DNA of 64,000 bases from Eubacteriales bacterium (GTDB lineage Bacteria; Bacillota; Clostridia; Oscillospirales; Oscillospiraceae): NCBI GenBank assembly GCA_030536255.1, contig JAUNQI010000010.1, positions 1 through 64,000 of the forward strand. Direction: 5' to 3'. Positions 59,920 to 64,000 of the stretch are shown in pieces; positions within the stretch are counted from its first letter, which is position 1; each line of letters opens with the position of its first letter. Under the pieces are notes generated by a model. The model was not told where the DNA came from, searched no databases, and was given only the letters and a program-made list of their open reading frames with translations. A program made the translations under genes and the position numbers.

Positions 59920-61122
59920 TTACTCGTTGATAGCAATAACAACACCGGAACCAACGGTACGGCCGCCTTCACGAATTGCGAAACGAAGCTCGTTCTCAAT
60001 TGCGATCGGGGTAATGAGCTCAACGTCCATATCTACGTTGTCGCCGGGCATGCACATCTCAACGCCTTCGGGGAGAGAGATAACGCCGGTAACGTCAGTG
60101 GTACGGAAGTAGAACTGAGGACGGTAGTTGTTGAAGAAAGGAGTATGACGTCCGCCTTCTTCTTTGGACAGAACGTAAACCTGACCTTTGAACTTGGTGT
60201 GGGGCTTGATGGAGTTGGGAGCAGCAAGAACCTGGCCACGCTCAACAGACTTCTTATCAATACCACGGAGGAGGCAGCCAACGTTGTCGCCTGCTTCTGC
60301 GTACTCGAGGGTCTTGTGGAACATCTCGGTACCGGTAACGGTGGTATCAGTGGACTCGTCCTTCAGGCCGACGATCTGAACCTTGTCGCCGATCTTAACA
60401 GTACCACGCTCTACACGGCCGGTAACAACAGTGCCACGTCCGGAGATGGTGAAAACGTCCTCGATAGGCATAAGGAAAGGAAGATCTGCCTTACGTGCAG
60501 GAGTAGGAATCCAGGAGTCAACAGCATCCATGAGCTCCTTGATGCATGCATACTCAGGAGCGGAAGGATCATTGGACTCACATACAAGAGCGTTAAGAGC
60601 GGAACCGTGAACGATAGGAGTATCGTCTCCGGGGAAGCCGTAGAAGTCAAGAAGCTCACGAACTTCCATCTCAACGAGCTCGAGGAGTTCGGGGTCATCA
60701 ACCTGGTCGCACTTGTTCAGGAAAACAAGGATGGAAGGAACGTTAACCTGACGGGAAAGGAGAAGGTGCTCACGAGTCTGGGCCATAGGTCCATCGGAAG
60801 CAGCGATAACAAGGATTGCGCCGTCCATCTGTGCAGCGCCGGTGATCATGTTCTTAATGTAGTCAGCGTGGCCCGGGCAGTCAACGTGAGCATAGTGACG
60901 AGCAGCGGTCTCATACTCAACGTGAGCGGTGTTAATGGTGATACCACGTTCTCTCTCTTCAGGAGCCTTATCAATGCTGGAGTAATCGGTGTACTCTGCG
61001 CCGCCCTGCATAGCAAGGTACTTGGTGATTGCTGCGGTAAGAGTGGTCTTGCCGTGGTCAATGTGACCGATGGTGCCAATGTTTACATGGGGCTTGGTTC
61101 TGTTGTACATCTGCTTTGCCAT
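59920..61122 (-). CDS. tuf: Elongation factor Tu
   Basis: A 400-residue EF-Tu that brings aminoacyl-tRNA to the ribosome. [15 protein letters not shown] (P-loop, residue 18 onward), [12 protein letters not shown] (switch II) and the [15 protein letters not shown] segment are all normal; domains 2 and 3 follow. The stretch after the ATG reads [18 protein letters not shown], slightly different from the usual KEKFERSKPHVN, but in place. AGGATTTTC-type sequence precedes the ATG; the 51-nt gap to fusA holds no promoter I can see. Confidence 0.98.
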   Translation of the reverse strand: MAKQMYNRTKPHVNIGTIGHIDHGKTTLTAAITKYLAMQGGAEYTDYSSIDKAPEERERGITINTAHVEYETAARHYAHVDCPGHADYIKNMITGAAQMDGAILVIAASDGPMAQTREHLLLSRQVNVPSILVFLNKCDQVDDPELLELVEMEVRELLDFYGFPGDDTPIVHGSALNALVCESNDPSAPEYACIKELMDAVDSWIPTPARKADLPFLMPIEDVFTISGRGTVVTGRVERGTVKIGDKVQIVGLKDESTDTTVTGTEMFHKTLEYAEAGDNVGCLLRGIDKKSVERGQVLAAPNSIKPHTKFKGQVYVLSKEEGGRHTPFFNNYRPQFYFRTTDVTGVISLPEGVEMCMPGDNVDMDVELITPIAIENELRFAIREGGRTVGSGVVIAINE

Positions 61123-61173
61123 AATGAAAATCCTCCATATGAAAATTTTATTTTTTTAATTAATTAATGCAGT

Positions 61174-63255
61174 TCATCTGAACTTGCTGAAATCAAATCC
61201 GCTCTTATCCGTAAGAGCATCCTGCAGACTCTTAGGCAGCTCTGCGAAGTGGCTCGGCTCCATAACATATGTTGCTCTGCCCTGCGTTTTGCTGCGAAGG
61301 TCTGTCGCGTAGCCGAACATCGTTGAAAGAGGAACCTTTGCTTCTATCGAAGCGGTACCGTTTACGACATCCGAGCCTGTAATCTGTCCGCGCCTTGCAT
61401 TGACATCTCCCATAACATCTTCGGGAGCGGTAACAACTACCTTCATAATGGGCTCAAGCAAGGTCGGAGAAGCTTTCTGGCTTGCTTCCTTGAAAGCCAT
61501 GCTTCCGCATATCTTGAAAGCGAGTTCGGAAGAGTCAACCTCATGAAATGAACCGTCCAGCAGCGTCGCTTTTACATCAACGACCTGATATCCTGCCAGC
61601 TCACCGGAGAGCATTGCTCCCTGAATTCCCTGATCAACACATGGAATGAATTCCTTCGGAATCGCACCGCCTGTAACTTTATTAATGAACTCATAACCTT
61701 TTCCGGGTTCATTCGGTTCAATCATCAGTTTGACGTGTGCGAACTGGCCCTTGCCGCCTGTCTGACGTACATAACGCGTATCGACCGTTGCAGACTTTTT
61801 CACCGTCTCCTTATAGGAAACCTGCGGTTTTCCGACATTTGCCTCAACCTTAAACTCCCGGAGGAGTCTGTCTACGATTATTTCCAGATGGAGCTCGCCC
61901 ATTCCTGCAATAATCGTCTGACCGGTCTCTTCATCCGTGTAGGTCTTAAACGTCGGATCCTCTTCAGAAAGCTTCTGAAGGGCAATTGCCATTTTCTCCT
62001 GTCCGGCTTTTGTTTTCGGTTCTATCGCAACACGAATAACCGGCTCGGGGAATTCCATGGATTCAAGAATAATCTGATGTTTGTCATCACAAAGAGTGTC
62101 GCCCGTCGTCGTGGTTTTCAGACCGACGGCTGCGGCAATATCACCGGAATAAACATTCTCGATATCTTCTCTGTGATTGGCGTGCATCTGAAGGATTCGG
62201 CCGAGTCTTTCTCTCTGGCCTTTCGTGGAATTCATGCAGGTCGAACCCGTTTCGAATGTACCGGAATACACTCTGAAAAACGTCAGGCGCCCTACAAACG
62301 GATCCGTCATGATCTTGAATGCAAGGGCTGAAAACGGAGCTGAATCATCAGCGGAACGGGTCTCGAGCTCATCCGTCTTTGGATTTTTTCCTTCGATCGG
62401 AGGAACATCCAGGGGGGACGGCATGTAATCCACAATTGCATCAAGCAGCTTCTGAACGCCTTTGTTTTTGTAGGACGTTCCGCAGGTAACCGGAACCATC
62501 TTTACATCAACAGTAGCTTTTCTGATCGCCGCTCTGATTTTATCGGAAGGCACATCTTCTCCGTTGAGATACAGTTCCATGATCTCATCATCGAAGTCTG
62601 ACACTGCCTCCAGGAGCTTCTCACGATACTCTGCCGCTAAGGAAGCCATTTCCTGCGGAATTTCCTCCACTCTGACATCCCGGCCAAGTTCATCGTAATA
62701 AATGTCAGCGTTCATATCCACCAGATCAACAATCCCGCGGAAGGTGTCCTCAACTCCGATCGGAAGCTGGATCGGAACGGCATTGCATTTCAGCCTCTTA
62801 TGAACCATATCAAGGACACGATAGAAATCTGCTCCATTTATGTCCATCTTATTGACATAGATCATACGGGGAACATTGTAATGATCCGCCTGTCTCCAGA
62901 CTGTTTCGGACTGAGGCTCCACACCGCCCTTTGCACACAGGACAGTAACACAGCCGTCAAGCACTCTGAGAGAACGCTCAACCTCTGCCGTGAAGTCTAC
63001 GTGACCCGGAGTATCAATAATATTGATCCTCGTGTCATTCCAGAAGCAGGTGGTAGCAGCGGAGGTGATCGTGATCCCTCTCTCCTGCTCCTGCTCCATC
63101 CAGTCCATGGTTGCGGTGCCTTCGTGGGTCTCACCGAGCTTATAGTTTATACCGGTGTAGAAAAGAATACGCTCTGTAGTCGTCGTCTTTCCGGCATCAA
63201 TATGAGCCATGATCCCGATGTTTCTTGTTTTTTCAAGCGAATATTGTCTCGGCAT
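61174..63255 (-). CDS. fusA: Elongation factor G
   Basis: A full 693-residue EF-G, the translocation GTPase. It has the P-loop [35 protein letters not shown], the [15 protein letters not shown] segment, and domains II-V, with GANVGKP-like [10 protein letters not shown] in domain IV. No internal deletions. Located between rpsG (18 nt apart) and tuf, the conserved str order. Confidence 0.98.
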   Translation of the reverse strand: MPRQYSLEKTRNIGIMAHIDAGKTTTTERILFYTGINYKLGETHEGTATMDWMEQEQERGITITSAATTCFWNDTRINIIDTPGHVDFTAEVERSLRVLDGCVTVLCAKGGVEPQSETVWRQADHYNVPRMIYVNKMDINGADFYRVLDMVHKRLKCNAVPIQLPIGVEDTFRGIVDLVDMNADIYYDELGRDVRVEEIPQEMASLAAEYREKLLEAVSDFDDEIMELYLNGEDVPSDKIRAAIRKATVDVKMVPVTCGTSYKNKGVQKLLDAIVDYMPSPLDVPPIEGKNPKTDELETRSADDSAPFSALAFKIMTDPFVGRLTFFRVYSGTFETGSTCMNSTKGQRERLGRILQMHANHREDIENVYSGDIAAAVGLKTTTTGDTLCDDKHQIILESMEFPEPVIRVAIEPKTKAGQEKMAIALQKLSEEDPTFKTYTDEETGQTIIAGMGELHLEIIVDRLLREFKVEANVGKPQVSYKETVKKSATVDTRYVRQTGGKGQFAHVKLMIEPNEPGKGYEFINKVTGGAIPKEFIPCVDQGIQGAMLSGELAGYQVVDVKATLLDGSFHEVDSSELAFKICGSMAFKEASQKASPTLLEPIMKVVVTAPEDVMGDVNARRGQITGSDVVNGTASIEAKVPLSTMFGYATDLRSKTQGRATYVMEPSHFAELPKSLQDALTDKSGFDFSKFR

Positions 63256-63273
63256 CTGATTCTCCTGAGAGGA

Positions 63274-63744
63274 TTACCATCTGAAGTGTGCGAAAGCCTT
63301 GTTGGCTTCTGCATTCTTGTGCATGTCTTCGCGTTTTTTCACTGCGGAGCCTGTATTGTTGCAGGCATCCATAATCTCGCCTGCAAGGCGCTCTTTCATG
63401 GTCTTCTCACCGCGTTTGCGTGAGTAATCCACGAGCCAGCGGAGTGCGAGAGTCTGGCGGCGGGCAGGTCTTACTTCGATAGGAACCTGATATGTTGCAC
63501 CACCAATACGACGAGCCTTAACTTCAAGACTCGGCATAATATTATTCATTGCTTCATTAAAAGCATCAAGAGGCTCTTTACCGGTCTTATCCTTAATGAT
63601 ATCAAATGCATCATAAACGACCTTCTGAGCTACTCCCTTTTTGCCGTCGAGCATAACGCCGTTTATAAGCTTGGTTACAAGAACGGAATTATACATAGGA
63701 TCCGGCAAGATTTCTCTTTTGGGAACGTTTCCTCTTCTGGGCAC
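63274..63744 (-). CDS. rpsG: Ribosomal protein S7
   Basis: A 156-residue S7, the usual length, if begun at the GTG at 63744 ([16 protein letters not shown]). GAAGGAGGGAAGCAAC precedes this GTG at proper distance; an ATG six codons earlier has no site and would overlap that ribosome sequence. Family features are the [20 protein letters not shown] segment and the basic [20 protein letters not shown]. It organises the head of the 30S subunit and in several bacteria represses its own operon. Confidence 0.97.
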   Translation of the reverse strand: MPRRGNVPKREILPDPMYNSVLVTKLINGVMLDGKKGVAQKVVYDAFDIIKDKTGKEPLDAFNEAMNNIMPSLEVKARRIGGATYQVPIEVRPARRQTLALRWLVDYSRKRGEKTMKERLAGEIMDACNNTGSAVKKREDMHKNAEANKAFAHFRW

Positions 63745-63811
63745 GTTGCTTCCCTCCTTCATTAAAAAATGGAATCATAGGTACTCAAACGCTGAATAAG
63801 CGTCCGTTTGC

Positions 63812-63841
63812 GCCCTGAGGTTTATATCAAAACCTTAGGGC
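63812..63841. promoter_or_regulatory. Hairpin between rpsL and rpsG
   Basis: An inverted repeat of 12 bp with one mismatch (63812-63823 with 63830-63841, 6-nt loop), plus a smaller 5-bp hairpin at 63789-63803. It lies in the 117-nt gap before rpsG, the place where S7 binds its own mRNA in E. coli; it may be that translational operator or a pausing site. Confidence 0.45.
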
Positions 63842-63861
63842 AAATCTGCCTTTGGTTGAAA

Positions 63862-64000
63862 TTACTTCTTCTTTGCAGCTTTGGGTCTCTTTGCACCATA
63901 CTTGGAGCGGGCCTGCATACGGCCGTTGACACCCTGAGCATCGAGGGTACCGCGGATAATGTGGTAACGGACACCAGGAAGGTCCTTTACACGACCGCCA
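63862..64000 (-). CDS. rpsL: Ribosomal protein S12, C-terminal end
   Basis: The last about 46 codons of S12 run from the window edge to a TAA at 63862. The reading [20 protein letters not shown], then a [12 protein letters not shown] end with a Lys/Ala tail, is the hallmark C terminus of S12. The N-terminal part lies outside the window. It heads the str operon with rpsG, fusA and tuf. Confidence 0.97.
   Translation of the reverse strand, partial: GGRVKDLPGVRYHIIRGTLDAQGVNGRMQARSKYGAKRPKAAKKK

Noticed and set aside
1-64000. tRNA, rRNA, riboswitches, insertion sequences and prophage
   Set aside because: I went through all intergenic stretches over about 70 nt on both strands and saw no tRNA cloverleaf with a CCA-type end, transposase or integrase motif, or known riboswitch core. 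A covariance-model search would be needed to exclude small RNAs.

Overview
The window looks like a chromosomal segment of an anaerobic, low-GC-lineage Gram-positive bacterium (Bacillota, most likely class Clostridia). This rests on established gene orders: ylxM-ffh-rpsP-khpA; the str operon rpsL-rpsG-fusA-tuf; a pyrK/pyrD-type (NAD-linked) dihydroorotate dehydrogenase; a YmfF/YmfH peptidase pair; strong AGGAGG-type ribosome sites; and near-consensus sigma-A promoters. Base composition is near 50% GC. I cannot name the genus. No tRNA, rRNA, CRISPR array, insertion sequence or prophage is visible.

Layout. 1-144: remains of a small XRE-type regulator. 369-8946: a seven-gene minus-strand UMP biosynthesis operon (pyrC-carB-pyrK-pyrD-pyrF-pyrE-pyrB) with its own promoter and terminator; carA and pyrR are absent, and PyrB carries a fused PyrI-like zinc domain. 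9014-12709: CAAX-type membrane protease, MATE exporter and MFS transporter. 13038-14015: a WYL-domain regulator with direct repeats around its promoter. 14102-16891: an unusual two-gene unit, a nucleotidyltransferase-fold protein followed by a MATE transporter fused to a GHKL (RsbW-like) ATPase domain. 17239-24473: carbohydrate use, with a ChvE/GguA/GguB-type monosaccharide ABC importer, aldose 1-epimerase, a Gfo/Idh/MocA dehydrogenase and a NagB-like protein that lacks one catalytic residue.

24714-30522: a lipoprotein with ten 41-residue cysteine-containing repeats, translationally coupled to an acetyltransferase-like protein, then small membrane proteins and a zinc-dependent dehydrogenase. 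30643-32373: a lower-GC AbiE-type toxin-antitoxin island. 32611-40388: a six-gene minus-strand cluster (aconitase-X large and small subunits, HD hydrolase, GH38 alpha-mannosidase, RfaE-like PfkB kinase, deoxyhypusine-synthase-like protein) behind a promoter overlapped by a perfect palindrome. This combination is the strongest candidate for an undescribed pathway.

40484-44887: membrane hydrolase, dicarboxylate/amino-acid symporter, GT-C-like membrane protein and LCP protein. 45025-47276: the SRP/ribosome operon. 47373-53864: a tightly coupled plus-strand operon of M16 peptidase pair, lgt and lipid-linked sugar transfer genes (GT39, GtrB, GtrA). 53959-59811: a lipoprotein, a MATE exporter and a second envelope-glycan unit (GT2-GtrA fusion, membrane-anchored protein of unknown function, phosphodiester glycosidase). 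59871-64000: tuf, fusA, rpsG and the 3' end of rpsL.

The accessory genes suggest a gut-type saccharolytic lifestyle (sugar importer, mannosidase, cell-surface repeat protein), but that is inference. All functional statements come from reading motifs and gene order by eye; no database search was possible.
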